A stretch of DNA of 64,000 bases from Gentiana macrophylla (GCA_026214975.1 CM047810.1:96984316-97048315), one strand, 5' to 3'. Counted from the stretch's first letter, positions 1-12,143 are shown. The notes: generated by a model not told the origin, from the letters alone. A program made the numbers and translations.

Positions 1-509
1 CACTATACACTCCAACTTGGGAGGATTGTTATAGAATTCAAATTTTAGAACATTTGTTTTGTATTCAATTTTATTGAAAGGTATTTATACTTTTAAATAT
101 TTGTAATATATAGATAAAAGCACAAGCCATAAACTTTTACTAAATCAATAATAAATCATTCACTTTTCTTCTTTATTATTTTTTTCAGTTTACCGTTAAA
201 CACAATAATGGAAGGACCATTTCATAAATCTAAATGAGTTCAATGGGAATAAAAAGTGTGCGTGTTTCCGTAAAAAATAAAAACGAGTAACAACTTGTTT
301 TATTTATTTTTTTGAAGTCAGTTTGATTTTTTTCTTTTACTTTTTTGAAAGCAGATTGCATGTGTTGAAAAAAGAGAAGGAAGGGAATATGTTTTTTTTT
401 GTGTTTTTTTTCTTTTTTGAAGAAGATCCTTTATTAATTAAACATGTTAGAAATGACCAAATAGTACATGTAGGATGCATAACAAGTTTTTTGAAAAAAT
501 TAAAGAGAA
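1..509. other. AT-rich flank, no gene seen
   Basis: This stretch is AT-rich with T-rich runs near 300-415. The short open frames here are low-complexity and show no family motif. I see no gene, RNA or clear element end. Confidence 0.6.
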
Positions 510-900
510 TCTAAAGACCAAGCTAATCTCAAGTCCCTGGATCGTGTGACTGCTCTAGAAATAAAAAGTGCAGGAGGCCGGATACACCATGGGGAATGCA
601 AAACTTTGTTTTGCCAGAACCATATCCCGTAAACTATCTCTCGAAAAAGGTAAGGCCAGCGTATGCCAAAGCTTGATTTCTCGGGGTTTGTTGAATGTTT
701 TCGAAGACCCAATCTTGAGTATCAGAAGTGGAGAAAAAAATTCTCCCAAAGGGTGGGGTGGAGAACATGCTTCCAAGCACTATGGGCCCAACTGCAATCG
801 CGCAGAGTATGAATAAGGGTCTCCGCATGATGTTCACAAATCTGGTAAGCAGGGGTATTGGATATGTGACAAAGCGGCAGGAGGTTAATGACGGGTAGGC
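510..900 (-). pseudogene. LINE-A ORF2 C-terminal fragment (zinc-binding RVT / RNase H side)
   Basis: Read on the minus strand, broken frames give the C-terminal part of a plant LINE (non-LTR retrotransposon) ORF2. Visible are a cysteine/histidine stretch with LRDCSWAHSAW-like residues, typical of the zf-RVT domain after the reverse transcriptase, and then a FREIVYGIWFWQNK-like segment that normally leads into RNase H. Frames shift several times and stops are frequent, so it is dead. The endonuclease and reverse transcriptase that should lie between this and the ORF1 fragment at 1014-1248 are missing, so a large internal deletion is inferred. Hydrophobic-looking frames on this strand are by-products of the frameshifts, not a membrane protein. 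Confidence 0.7.
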
Positions 901-1013
901 AATTCTGACAGATTTTTCATAAGCAGAAGTTGTATCTCATTGGACCTTTGAGGTTCCAAATGCGACTCCGATCAAGGGAGCTATGAAGGTCACCCTGATT
1001 TTTGGTTCCTTAT

Positions 1014-1248
1014 TCAAACTATTGTCATTTTCCTTGGAGGTTGGAATTGCTGGCCGCATACGTCAGCTATCATCCAAGGACCATATGGTTTTTCCGGTGT
1101 AGGTCCATCTTCAACTCGTCTATTTAGCGAATATGGTTGGGCAGCCGGTTCGATATTGGTATGTGCCAGAGGGCAGGCCTCATTTCGATGTCCGAACTTA
1201 CCGCGATCCCAGCATACCATGGGTAAACCTTCTCATTCCACCATTTTT
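1014..1248 (-). pseudogene. LINE-A ORF1 C-terminal fragment with CCHC zinc knuckle
   Basis: The minus strand encodes a CCHC-type knuckle (CWDRGKFGHRNEACPL), followed by a YGPWMIAD motif characteristic of plant LINE ORF1 proteins (DUF4283 / zf-CCHC_4 family), which bind element RNA. Just upstream the frame gives VE(stop)EGLPMVC, where the family has VEYEGLPMVC, so a stop replaces a tyrosine. The fragment continues directly into the ORF1 piece at 3159-3503 if the LTR between them is removed. Confidence 0.85.
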
Positions 1249-3158
1249 TGTTGTTGAAATAGTGTCCTAAACCCAATCGGGTTGAACCGGATCCGACCGG
1301 GTCAGATCACTTCTACTATCTTTTTATGTTTATACATATGATAAATGTCTTTATGTTATTATATATTTTGTTCGTTTAACGAACCAATTATGATATTGTA
1401 TATATGATAACGTCCCTAGTGTCAAACCGTGAAAGAGAAATCATAATAGTGATTATGGTTGATAAGATCTCGACTCACTTTAATAAGTTTGATACTCAAA
1501 TGTCTTTAGTCGCATGTGCTATTAAATGGGACATTAATAGCACGGTTAGACTAGCACATATTAGATGTCTTTTATCTTATAAAGATAGAAATAGATCTCG
1601 TCTATCGAAGTGTAGGGACACTTGGACTGTAAGTGGACGTGTATTGGAGAATGCGTACGTTAGACCGACCCACTTACTTTATTAAGTGTCGCACTATGTG
1701 GCGGTTGTGTAATTATTCTGAGACCGGAGTCTTCATGGCATCATGGTGTGGATTGTCATATTTTGACACTATTGAGGTTTCCCCTAGCCATGGGGCGATC
1801 ATGCGGTAGTGATTGAGTGTGATACTGAAGTATGCGTAGGATTCATGTTGCTCGTCCGGAAACCGCGTATCCTAATAGTAGGAGTAAATATCCGAAATGG
1901 CCATCTTATAAGGAATGTCTAGCTTTCGTGAATCTTTGCAAAGTGGGAGTAAGTGAGTTACTTCAAGAGAGCATGATATCCAGATTATAAGATACGGTCG
2001 TTGATGTTTGACACTCGACATACGACCGTATGGATATTGTAGTAGCGATATGATTCTATTTACACGGTAACCGTTTCACATGAAAATATAGTAGTCATTG
2101 CATTTGACTCTTCCGATGATCGGGGTCATGCCGTGTTGCTAGACGCTATCCATAATCGTTAGGTATGAAAGACATTTTGGTAAATGCACTTTGTGCCTAC
2201 AGTCAACATATTCGGAAGCCTATCGGGTCACACACATAAGAACATCTCGCCGGATTAAAATACGGTTATAGTGATAACCAAATATGGAAAGTATTATCTC
2301 GACTATAAAATGTTACAGTGCGAAATTAAGATTGTGGTACTTTTTTTATTATGAATAAATATAATACAAGATGTTAATTATGTTGATTAATTAATTATAT
2401 GTATTTAATATGTATGGGGCGCATGTATGGGTGCATGTGAGACACATTTATTTTGCAAATTAATTAATCATAATATTATATTATTATGTATTAATATATA
2501 TAAATATATGTGCAGTATATATGTGATATATACACATGTATAATTGATATGATATATTCAATATTTTATTTATTTATTTATTTATTTATGGTAATACAAT
2601 AAAAATATATTCAATATTAGATATTGTCAATATATATCTTGGAAATATTTAATATGATATATTGAATATTAATGAAATAAATCAATCAAAGATATTTTTC
2701 TTATTTTACTAGTAAAATGTTTTCTTTCTCCCTACTCCACTCAGAAGTTTTTCCTATTGGGGGATCATCGGGGGCGCAGGACACCACTATAAATATAGTG
2801 GTGTGCCAAGCTCTTTTGTATCATCACAATTATAATAGTTCTAATTTACTAAAAATAATGAGAGCTTCCTAATGAGAGTTTTGAGAGAGAGAAGGTCGGT
2901 CTAGCAACCAAGTTTTTCTAGTAGCATTCCATGGTGGGATTCCGGCGGGTTGTTCGTGTGGATTAGCGGTAGAGGCCGAACACTTGGACGGCTTCGTGCA
3001 GAAACTACAACCGTAGACAAAATGACGATCTATTTTAGATCATCCAAGGTATTTTCTTCGTCTACTTCTTTTATGCTTGTTGTTTAAACGAAGTCGATTT
3101 TGGTAAAAAGGAAATTAAATTTTAAATTCCGCTGTGTTCCCGCGTTCATTTCCTAACA
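1249..3158 (+). repeat. Solo LTR (1.91 kb) inserted in LINE-A ORF1
   Basis: The block begins TGTTGTTGAAAT and ends TTTCCTAACA, is flanked on both sides by TTTTT (1244-1248 and 3159-3163), and splits one LINE ORF1 reading frame exactly. It has no gag-pol coding. A TATA box sits near 2788 inside a perfect palindrome, followed by a GAGAG-rich leader-like region, which suits U3-R-U5 order on the plus strand. The size and lack of internal domain indicate a solo LTR left by LTR-LTR recombination. The TTTTT duplication is low-complexity, so the reading-frame continuity is the stronger evidence. Superfamily is not determined. Confidence 0.75.
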
Positions 3159-3503
3159 TTTTTTCCTACCTTTGATGAAAACGAAGGTTTTCAGGGGTTT
3201 TCCCAGATCAACTTCGACACAAACCCGGGAAAAGAGAGCTCGGGAATTATAGAGCGTGTTTGGATCCACTCTGACTGCCTTTCCCACCATGTTTCCAATC
3301 TTCATAAAAAATTGTTCCTTAGATGCCCAAATTGAGAATCTTCGGAATCGAACCCAGACCATCGTCGTTTTTTATCGCTCCTTCAACTGGCTCAAAAAAG
3401 GCTTCCATTTTGTTACTAGTAAATTATGTCCCCGTATCACCCAAGGCCCGTTTTCAAGAGCTATTTCATAATCTTCTTTTCGAGTAAACCGGACAATCTA
3501 GTA
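3159..3503 (-). pseudogene. LINE-A ORF1 central fragment (DUF4283)
   Basis: Minus-strand frames give ALENGPWVIRGHNLLVTKWK, then (after a frameshift) a MKIGNMVGKAVRVDPNTLYN segment and RVCVEVDLGKPLKTFVFIKG. These are hallmark blocks of the plant LINE ORF1 DUF4283 domain. The piece runs from the Stowaway insertion at its right edge to the solo LTR at its left edge. Frame breaks and an in-frame stop show it is inactive. Confidence 0.85.
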
Positions 3504-4410
3504 CTACTTCTGTGATATCCCACATCGGTAAATTAAGTGAATGCTCACCCCCATATAAGTGTGAGACATAAAGGTCTTGTCAACTCGGGTTAGCCCTTTT
3601 AGACCAAGCGAGGACGGAGGTCTAAGCAGCTTGACCGGACCATTTATGACTCATTTAGCGCTTCAGAGCCCGGGTCCTGGGCGTTATGAGAATAGGTAGC
3701 AGAGCCGACTATCGAGGCGGAACTATGCGCCGCACCGCATAAGAAGACGGTGTAAGGATGGCCTCTAGTTACCTCCTGGTAGGGACGATCCGGGACAAGT
3801 CTTGGCCGTCCTGGCGAGGACGCCACTCCCTTATAAGGGGGGAGAATGTGATATCCCACATCGGTAAATTAAGTGAATGCTCACCCCCATATAAGTGTGA
3901 GACATAAAGGTCTTGTCAACTCGGGTTAGCCCTTTTAGACCAAGCGAGGACGGAGGTCTAAGCAGTTGACCGGACCATTTATGACTCATTTAGCGCTACA
4001 GGCCCGGGGTCTGGGGGCGTTACAACTTCCGTCCAAAATTATAAGTCATTCTACCTCTTTAAATTTGTCCCACAATATAAGTCATTCTACATTACCAATG
4101 CAACATTTATTACTCATTTCTCCATCTTACCCTTAATTTATTATCAATCTAACAACTTTTCATTATTTAACATCTACTGTATTATCAATATAAGTCATTC
4201 TACATTACCAATGCAACATTTATTACTCATTTCTCCATCTTACTCTTAATTTATTATCAATTTAACAACTTTTCATTATTTAACAACTGCTGCATTGATG
4301 ATACTCAATTGGCATTTTAGACATTTAACCTTCAAATTTATGACATTCAACCACTTTATTAATCTGTGTGAAAAACAACCCAAATGACTTATAATATGGG
4401 ACGAAGGTAG
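3504..4410. mobile_element. Stowaway-like MITE split by a TRIM
   Basis: The terminal inverted repeats are CTACTTCCGTCC...ATTATAAGTCATT on the left and AATGACTTATAATATGGGACGAAGGTAG on the right, flanked by TA (3502-3503 and 4411-4412), as in Tc1/mariner-derived Stowaway MITEs. Without the TRIM and its duplication it is about 388 bp. Its interior holds a roughly 100-bp tandem duplication (about 4075-4170 and 4190-4290). It lies in LINE-A ORF1, whose frame resumes on either side. Confidence 0.8.
3511..4024 (+). mobile_element. Complete TRIM retrotransposon (514 bp)
   Basis: Two near-identical direct repeats of about 178 bp (3511-3688 and 3847-4024) start TGTGATATCCCACATCGG. The 3' copy ends GTTACA. 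Between them are a tRNA-iMet-like primer site (AGGTAGCAGAGCC, about 3693-3705) and a polypurine tract (AAGGGGGGAGAA, just before 3847). A 5-bp target duplication ACTTC flanks it (3506-3510 and 4025-4029). There is no coding capacity, so this is a terminal-repeat retrotransposon in miniature, mobilised in trans. No 5S-like segment is apparent, so it does not look like Cassandra. Confidence 0.9.
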
Positions 4411-4412
4411 TA

Positions 4413-4885
4413 GCCATTATCCAAATCGGTGAGTTCCAGGCATCCTCCCGATTGCCAAAGAGTTGGTAAACGTTGAGAGAGATAACTGTATGAAATTGAT
4501 TTACTTAGGAGTTTGATAATCAAAGCACGCTTTCATGGCCTCCATAGTTCTAAGCATTCATCCAATGGCTCGTCTTCACCATGTTTTGTACCCATCAAAT
4601 TTTCAATATCATCAGCATAATCAGTGAATTCGAAGTCATCTTCTCCTTCGCCTGTGTAAATGTAAGGATAGTCGGTACGGGACATGACTACATCATGCTT
4701 GACCACACCGACGATGGTGCGTTATTCGCTTGCATGGTCTGTCGAAGCTACGTCTGCGGAGGTCGTGATCTTCGGGTGAGGAATCCATCGGATAGTCTTC
4801 CGTTTGGATTTAGCATCGGAAGAATGCCGGACGGAAGGGAGAGCAGAGAGGAGATCGCCGCCGCTGCTAGATTTTTATTTTGAAA
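4413..4885 (-). pseudogene. LINE-A ORF1 N-terminal fragment
   Basis: The minus strand gives an acidic N-terminal segment (YTGEGEDDFEFTDYADD) followed, after one stop, by KRALIIKLLSKSISYSYL and LTDLDNGYY. These match the start of the DUF4283 domain (KRSLIVKLLGR... / LTDLGNGYF in the family). The element's 5' end probably lies just right of 4885, so LINE-A is read leftwards. It is inactive: an in-frame stop precedes KRAL and the upstream frame is broken. Confidence 0.75.
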
Positions 4886-4977
4886 ACAAAAGGAAAAATG
4901 TTTTTTTTGTGTGGAAACGGAGATCTTTATTCAACCAGTGGGAAGAGCCGCCAACGTGGAATTACATCAAAGTACGG

Positions 4978-6723
4978 TCATGACGGTCAAATTATACCCG
5001 TAAAAGTCATCAACGTTGACCTTAAATCAGGATTAATAATATATATTTTATAATTAAATCACGTGTTATATGGATTATTTAATGTTATGTGATTTATAAA
5101 ATATAATTTGGTATTTATCCATTTTTATTATATAATTTGGTATTTATCCGTTTCTATTATTTAAAAGAGATAAATTAGTATTTATCCGGTTTATTATTTT
5201 ATTATTTACTTTGAGATAAATATCTATTTTGCAGATTTGGGATAATTTTGGAGGATAAATACAAATGGAAGAATTAAATCTCAAGATAAATCAAAGGAAA
5301 TTCAAGATAAAGATCGGATTAGCACGAAAAGAGGAAGAGATGGTGCCAAAAAGGGGGGGACGAATAAGAAGGGGGGGCGCAAATTGCCCTTTAGCTTTCG
5401 GATCGACTTGGAATTATCCTAACGCGTTTTCATACTTCATTTGGATTTAGGAAAAATATTTTAGATCGGTTAAGGCTTATCCTATGCAAATTTCAACTCC
5501 TATATATTTGTACTACACGCCACACACAAAACATCTCAATCTCTACACAACTTTTACACAATTCATAATAAAATCTTCAGTTTTTATTAGAGCAGTTTTT
5601 ATGCAAGTTCTGCAATAATGTAAGTTCTTGTATTTATTTGTTCTTTGTTCTTTGTAATGAAGTCCCCAATTATTGTTTATCGTTTGAGGTTGTTCGTTCT
5701 TCACCGAACGATGTAGATCTAAGGATACGATATGAGGCAGTGGGGATTCCTTGTCTATAAGGATCCACACGCTCAGATCTGTTATCCGGTGACCTATAGA
5801 TGACTTTGGTATGATCGACAATCGTGTTTTTAGTAGATCTATATAATTGCTTTATGAGTCTCTATTTTATCCGTTACGTATGTAGAAACGCTAAGATTTA
5901 GTTGTTCGTCGCGTCAATCTAGCCACGTCTTTTTGGTGTGATTGACCACCTAGAATTTCTTATCTTAGTAGGTATGGCTACGACTCGCGTTGCTCGTCTG
6001 CTTTAATTAGCGTATTATTAGAAAATACCAATATAGGGCTCTGGAGGTCGGCTCATGAATTGATCTTCCAGGACTTTCAACGAGATCTAGATCTGCTTAG
6101 ATTCGGGAATTGCATGCACTAGTTATACGTAAATCGTAGATTAACATGAGACCGTCCAGGTGATTGTTAATGGGACAGAGACTGATGCGATCGTTTAGGA
6201 AGCACGCCTGAACAAAGGAATGTTGCCTAGGTGAGGAATACGGTTAATATCGGCATCCCTAGTTTTGTAAGCGTGCAAGTCATATGAGATGGAGGCCGAA
6301 AAAGTGAAGTCATGTGATGTAGCATAGTGATCTAGATGGCCTACCCGGAGCTAGATCTAGTTTAAGGGAAGACTCCTGTAGCCAATATAAAAGAAATACG
6401 AATCGGATTAATAGTTGTCTAGTCTAGCTCAATTATATAGAATCTCTAGATCCAAACGATAACATGATAATTGGGGAGGTTAATTACGTTGTTTATGTGT
6501 TGTGTCAAGTCGTGTCCTTTACTTTTCTTGTCTTTTGTTGGTCGTAGACCACCTTTGTGTCCTTGATATGAATGATTAATTGTTTATATATAAATGATCC
6601 ACAATTGGTTCCCTGTGGGATCGACCTTGATTCGCTATAGCTATACTACGATGGACCTAGTCCTCTTGCTAGTATTGGTTTATGGTGGTCAAGTATTTTA
6701 TTATCACTTGATCTACGTCATCA
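4978..6723 (+). repeat. 5' LTR of the LARD-like element
   Basis: This 1.75-kb repeat is matched almost base for base by 10406-12143, with scattered substitutions and small indels. It ends in CGTCATCA directly before the primer-binding site. Confidence 0.9.
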
Positions 6724-9700
6724 AGTTTTTGGCGCCGTTGCCGGGGAACCAGCGGTCAATTTTATATATAAATAATTTTTTTATTCATGTCGAGTTTTCT
6801 GTTTTAGAGTCTATTTTTATGTTTTTGAGTCCCTCTGGTTGTCTGCTCTGTGTAAAAATTCCAGATTCTAAAAGACTGGTTTTGCTCCCAACGAGACTGC
6901 TTCTCGCTGCCAGCGAGCCTTGTCTGTTTATCTCCGTATGTTAATCCGTAGGTCTGATAGCAACATGGGAAACCATGTTAAAATCAGTCTACGGTTCGTT
7001 TTGTTTTTCTTCTGTTGGCAGAAACCAGGGAAGCAATAATCTGAGTCGGTAATTTTTCGCGGGCGCTGAGAAAATAACCCAACAACATGTGGAGCTACGA
7101 ATCTACGATGGAAAAAGTGATGGAGGCAACACCTTCAAAGCACCATGATGACTCCGAGAAAATAATTATTAAAAGGTTTGATTATTCATGGTACAATGTT
7201 GAAGGCAATGTACTACTTTTTTTTTTGCTTATGTTTTACTATCTTTTGGTTTTTTGAACATAAGTTAGCCTATATATGAACCTGAGTATGAATCTTAGCC
7301 CGGAGTTGGTTTGAAAGATTAATTTTATTAGTGCCGAAGGTTCTGCCCCAAATCTGTCTCATCTAGAGGGTGTAAGGAAACATGTAGTAGTTGAAGGAAG
7401 CAGTGAATAAAGAGTTCCTCGTAGTTCTGTTAAAATCTCATTGTCCTATGCATGAGATTGCTTCTACTGGCCATGGAAGCAACAATTTGTGTATTTTAAG
7501 CATTCGCAATCTAAAGAAGACGTTGAGTTTTGAGAGAGCATAATGAAGCAGCATTATAGAGGATGTGATTAAAATAAGTCCCTAGGACTGAACCTCCTTA
7601 GAATTCACTAGTTCCTAAAAAGAGAGCCGAGGTAAGAGCTTTGTATAAATGGTATGGATAAATGTCGTTTCCTAGGTCTCACAACCAAGGGAAGGATATT
7701 AATCCGCAAAAGCGACGAGCCCACCTCATATAGTGCTCAAGGGGTCAACATCTGACGATCCAAGAAGGATAACTGAAAAGGATAATTTTTGGAAAGTCGA
7801 GCTGAGGACTTTTAACTCAGAACTACTTCTTTAAAAACCCTTAGGATATCTTTTTAGGATTTTAGGTTGAGTCCAATAAGAGTAACGTGACATGTGTTGA
7901 GGTTTTTTATTTTGCCGTGTTCCGATGGCCATTGGGCTAAGGATGTGCAAAACTTTTTTACTCAATATTGGCCACGTGAAATAGAGTTTCTTAGGAGAGT
8001 CGAGAAATTGCTAAAGAAAAGGAAATTTAGCAATCAACCTTAAGATGGAAGCATTAAGAGAGCTTGAGAATTACTGAAAATATAACAGAGAATGATTGGT
8101 GCGAACAAGAACACTTTTTGGTCAACTTCCAAAACTTTTTAGAATGGCGATCCGAGTGAAAATCCAAAGTTGTGTGCAATTCGTTCTGCAACTATCCTTA
8201 TCCTTTCCTTTGTACCTTTTCACCCTTCAACCTTTCTATTCTCTCACCAATCTGCCTCACAGTTCACATTTCTAACCATTCTTTCGTCCCCTCTCTTTCT
8301 TTCCATCTATTTCACTCTCCCACCCTAACCCAATCCCTTAACCAATACCCACCCAACACACAATTTCTTACCCACCCTTTATCTTTTCTTACCATCCTTG
8401 TATATCTTTTTCTAAACCCATCATACTCTAAACCTCCATTTTCTTTACAACATACCCTTTTGTGTTGCGGAATTTGACATATTGCTAAGTTTTAATGATT
8501 ATCTTTTATCATTTTGGTTTTCATGATCCTAGCCAGGGTAAGTGTAGCTCTAACCCTAGCTCAATTTTAAAAGTTTTTGGTTTGATCAAAATACAACTTC
8601 TCTTTCTACCGGAAGGTTTTAAATTTCACACTTTTTCTGACCCTTCCGCCATATATATGATGAGTTTTGTTCTAAGCAATCACACCGATCCGACCTTGTT
8701 GATGACGGTTAGGACTTTTACGTGATACATTGGGTTATTAGTAATTTCTAGGAGAAGCTACATCTCCCTAAGTTGTTGATATCCAATCCAAACGTGAAGC
8801 GTCTACGCCGAGTTTCCGATCCTATCTTTTACCAATAGGTCACATTGAATCTGTTATACCTTACCAAGTGTCTCTTTTCCGCTGGATTAAATACCTTATC
8901 AATCCGGTAAAGCTCGTGTTTTCACACATGGGGTAATGCTTTTTGATCTTTGTCTTCTCCACCCGGTTTTAAGAATATCTAAGTGGTGGAGCTTATAGAT
9001 GAAGACTACCATCTTTTGTTGCTTGCTTATTTTTCTTTCTATTTAGTATATTTTTCTTTATATCGAGTTTCTTGTCAGTTCTCTAAATCATAATGTTGTA
9101 TTACAAACAAGTCAGGTTTAATAATTCCAATGTTACAAGAATGTAATCGTTTTATGGACTTAAATATGTTTAAGGTTTAATGTATTCCTTTTACTGTCCC
9201 TCTGTTTCAATTATTATTTTTTATGAGCTAACGCTGTAACGAGTTTCGAGCTTTGTTGAAGATTTATTTTGCAGCGGTAGAACTTCGTGTTCGATCCCCG
9301 GTTTGCTTGTATTCATAGAAGTTCCTCGACGTGCTTGAACTACTCCGATGTTCTGCATCTACTTGAGAGCCGTTTCCAGAGCTAAGTCTTTTTCTTAAAT
9401 TCTCATTTTTATTTGTCATTGGGGACAATGCAATGTTTAAGTGGGGGGTAGGAGACTTAGCTATGATGTGATATGTGTAAAAATTGAATGAAACGGTGAA
9501 AAATTGAAAAAATTGAATAAATGCCATATTATTTATCTCGTACCCTTAGAATTGTGAGTTCCTAGCTAAGAATTGATAGGGAAGGAACCAAGTTGCATGA
9601 GTACGTGATCATTTTATACTTATGTGAATGTAAACTTAAGGATATTCATGCCAACTATTGCAAGTAGTTATTTATTATTTGATTACTCAAAATGAATCGA

Positions 9701-10405
9701 CGAATACCGCGCAAATTATAATAACTGAAGAAATTATGTGTACATTGCGTAGATGATTGGTTATGCAGACCTAGTGTCGATATTTATCTGCTGATGTATT
9801 CCTATATTCTGGCCATCAAAGCGGAGTAATAAGCTTGAGATTTATCTGTGTTTTGACAATACGTTAAACACTGGGTTTGTAGTAACATTACCAAAGTAGC
9901 CACGCGCTTGTGGTAATATTCAATGCTTCCACTAATCCGTGAGAGAGGGATTCTTGCAATGCATACTTTACTTTTAAAGCAAGTTTCTTTCTTGAGAAGT
10001 GGTAAATTTTGAAATGATGAAAATGAGAAAAAATTCAAGTTTTAAGAGGCTTGAGTATTTTTCTCGGTCTCCAAGTCCAAAAACCTCTTGGATAACGCTC
10101 TTGCTTATTGCACCATGTCTTTACCCATTGCGAGGCTTAAGAAGTAGGAATGCTGATGTTGGTAGGTTGAGATTGCGAAGTTGGCATAAACTTTAATCTT
10201 GCCACGAATAGATAAAATCAAATGCACATGCACACATCACTTCGATTCATAGCGTGTAGTGAATAATGGATACCTTATGAGCATGAATGGTATGAGTTGA
10301 CTCGAGTTTCTTGTGTAAGTATGATTTGACCACGGGAAATGTTGTCTTGGGGAATAACTTATTGATGCTTTGTTCGGGACGATCAAAGTCTAAGTGGGGG
10401 GTAGT
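6724..10405 (+). other. Internal region of the LARD-like element, no gag-pol recognised
   Basis: It holds the tRNA-Asp primer site (6730-6747) and two copies of a G-rich AAGTGGGGGGTAG tract (about 9436-9448 and 10392-10404), the latter serving as the polypurine tract. No open frame resembles a retroviral-type enzyme. A C/T-rich stretch at 8170-8470 gives low-complexity frames only. The repeated G-rich tract and the phrase GACAATGCAATGTTTAAG near 9424 resemble the 3' part of Athila-like elements (inference). Confidence 0.6.
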
Positions 10406-12143
10406 TGATGACGGTCAAATTATACCCGTAAAAGTCATCAACGTTGACCTTAAATCGGGATTAATAATATATATTTTATAATTAAATCACGTGTTATATG
10501 GATTATTTAATGTTATGTGATTTATAAAATATAATTTGGTATTTATCCATTTTTATTATATAATTTGGTATTTATCCGTTTCTATTATTTGAAAGAGATA
10601 AATTAGTATTTATCCGGTTTATTATTTTATTATTTACTTTGAGATAAATATCTATTTTGCAGATTTGGGATAATTTTGGAGGATAAATACAAATGGAAGA
10701 ATTAAATCTCAAGATAAATCAAAGGAAATTCAAGATAAAGATCGGATTAGCACGAAAAGAGGAAGAGATGGCGCCAATAAGGGGGGGACGAATAAGAAGG
10801 GGGGCGCAAATTGCCCTTTAGCTTTCGGATCGACTTGGAATTATCCTAACGCGTTTTCATACTTCATTTGGATTTAGGAAAACTATTTTAGATCGGTTAA
10901 GGCTTATCCTATGCAAATTTCAACTCCTATATATTTGTACTACACGCCACACACAAAACATCTCAATCTCTACACAACTTTTACACAATTCATAATAAAA
11001 TCTTCAGTTTTTATTAGAGCAGTTTTTATGCAAGTTCTGCAATAATGTAAGTTCTTGTATTTATTTGTTCTTTGTTCTTTGTAATTAAGTCCCCAATTAT
11101 TGTTTATCGTTTGAGGTTGTTCGTTCTTCACCGAACGATGTAGATCTAAGGATACGATATGAGGCAATGGGGATTCCTTGTCTATATGGATCCACACGCT
11201 CAGATCTGTTATCCGGTGACCTATAAATGACTTTGGTATGATCGACAATCATGTTTTTAGTAGATCTATATAATTGCTTTATGAGTCTCTATTTTATCCG
11301 TTACGTATGTAGAAACGCTAAGATTTAGTTGTTCGTCGCGTCAATCTAGCCACGTCTTTATGGTGTGATTGACCACCTATAATTTCTTATCTTAGTAGGT
11401 ATGGCTACGGCTACGTTGCTCGTCTGTTTTAATTAGCGTATTATTAGGAAACACCAATATAGGGCTCCTAGGTCGGCTCATGAATTGATCTTCCGGGACT
11501 TTCAGCGAGATCTAGATCTGTTCTGTATTCGGGAATTGCATGCACCTAGTTATACGTAAATCGTAGATTAACATGAGACCGTCCGGTGATTGTTAATGGG
11601 GCCGAGGACCGATGCGATCGCGTTTAGAAGTGCGCTGAACAAAGGAATGTTGCCTAGGTGAGGAATACGGTTAATATCGGCATCCCTAGTTTTGTAAGCG
11701 TGCAAGTCATATGAGATAGAGGCCGAACAAGCGAAGTCATGTGATGTAGCATAGTGATCTGGATGGCCTACCCGGAGCTAGATCTAGTTTAGGAGATGAC
11801 TCCCGTAGCCAATATAAAAGAAATACGAATCGGATTAATAGTTGTCGAGTCTAGCTCAATTATATAGAATCTCTAGATCCAAACGATAACATGATAATTG
11901 GGGAGGTTAATTACGTTGTTTATGTGTTGTGTCGAGTCGTGTCCTTTACTTTTCTTGTCTTTTGTTGGTCGTAGACCGCCTTTGTGTCCTTGATATGAAT
12001 GATTAATTGTTTATATATCCGCAATTGGTTCCCTATGGGATCGACCTTGATTCGCTATAGCTATACTACGATGGACCTAGTCCTCTTGCTAGTATTGGTT
12101 TATGGTGGTCAAGTATTTTATTATCACTTGATCTACGTCATCA
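10406..12143 (+). repeat. 3' LTR of the LARD-like element
   Basis: This 1.74-kb copy begins TGATGACGGTC right after the polypurine tract and ends CGTCATCA. Comparison with 4978-6723 would date the insertion. Confidence 0.9.

Larger units (their letters stand above)
4978..12143 (+). mobile_element. Non-autonomous gypsy-type LTR element (LARD-like, 7.17 kb)
   Basis: Two long, highly similar direct repeats (4978-6723 and 10406-12143) bound a 3.7-kb interior. LTR ends carry an 8-bp inverted repeat TGATGACG / CGTCATCA. A primer site TGGCGCCGTTGCCGGGGA (6730-6747) complements the 3' end of tRNA-Asp, as used by Athila/Tat-type Ty3/gypsy elements. A polypurine tract AAGTGGGGGGTAG precedes the 3' LTR. 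No protease, reverse transcriptase or integrase is visible, so it must depend on a partner element. The flanks (TACGG and AGTCA) do not match, so no target duplication is proven. The first bases of the 5' LTR read TCATGACGG, one change from the 3' LTR. Confidence 0.85.

Noticed and set aside
634..837. A minus-strand frame with a hydrophobic start resembling a small membrane protein
   Set aside because: It is an out-of-frame reading of the LINE-A ORF2 zf-RVT region; the other frames give the LINE motifs.
3512..4000. Direct repeats first considered as a CRISPR-like or tandem gene duplication
   Set aside because: Only two copies, with primer site, polypurine tract and target duplication: they are TRIM LTRs.
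8172..8477. 101-codon Ser/Pro/Leu-rich frame in the gypsy-type element
   Set aside because: C/T-rich low-complexity sequence with no retroelement motif; not supported as a gene.
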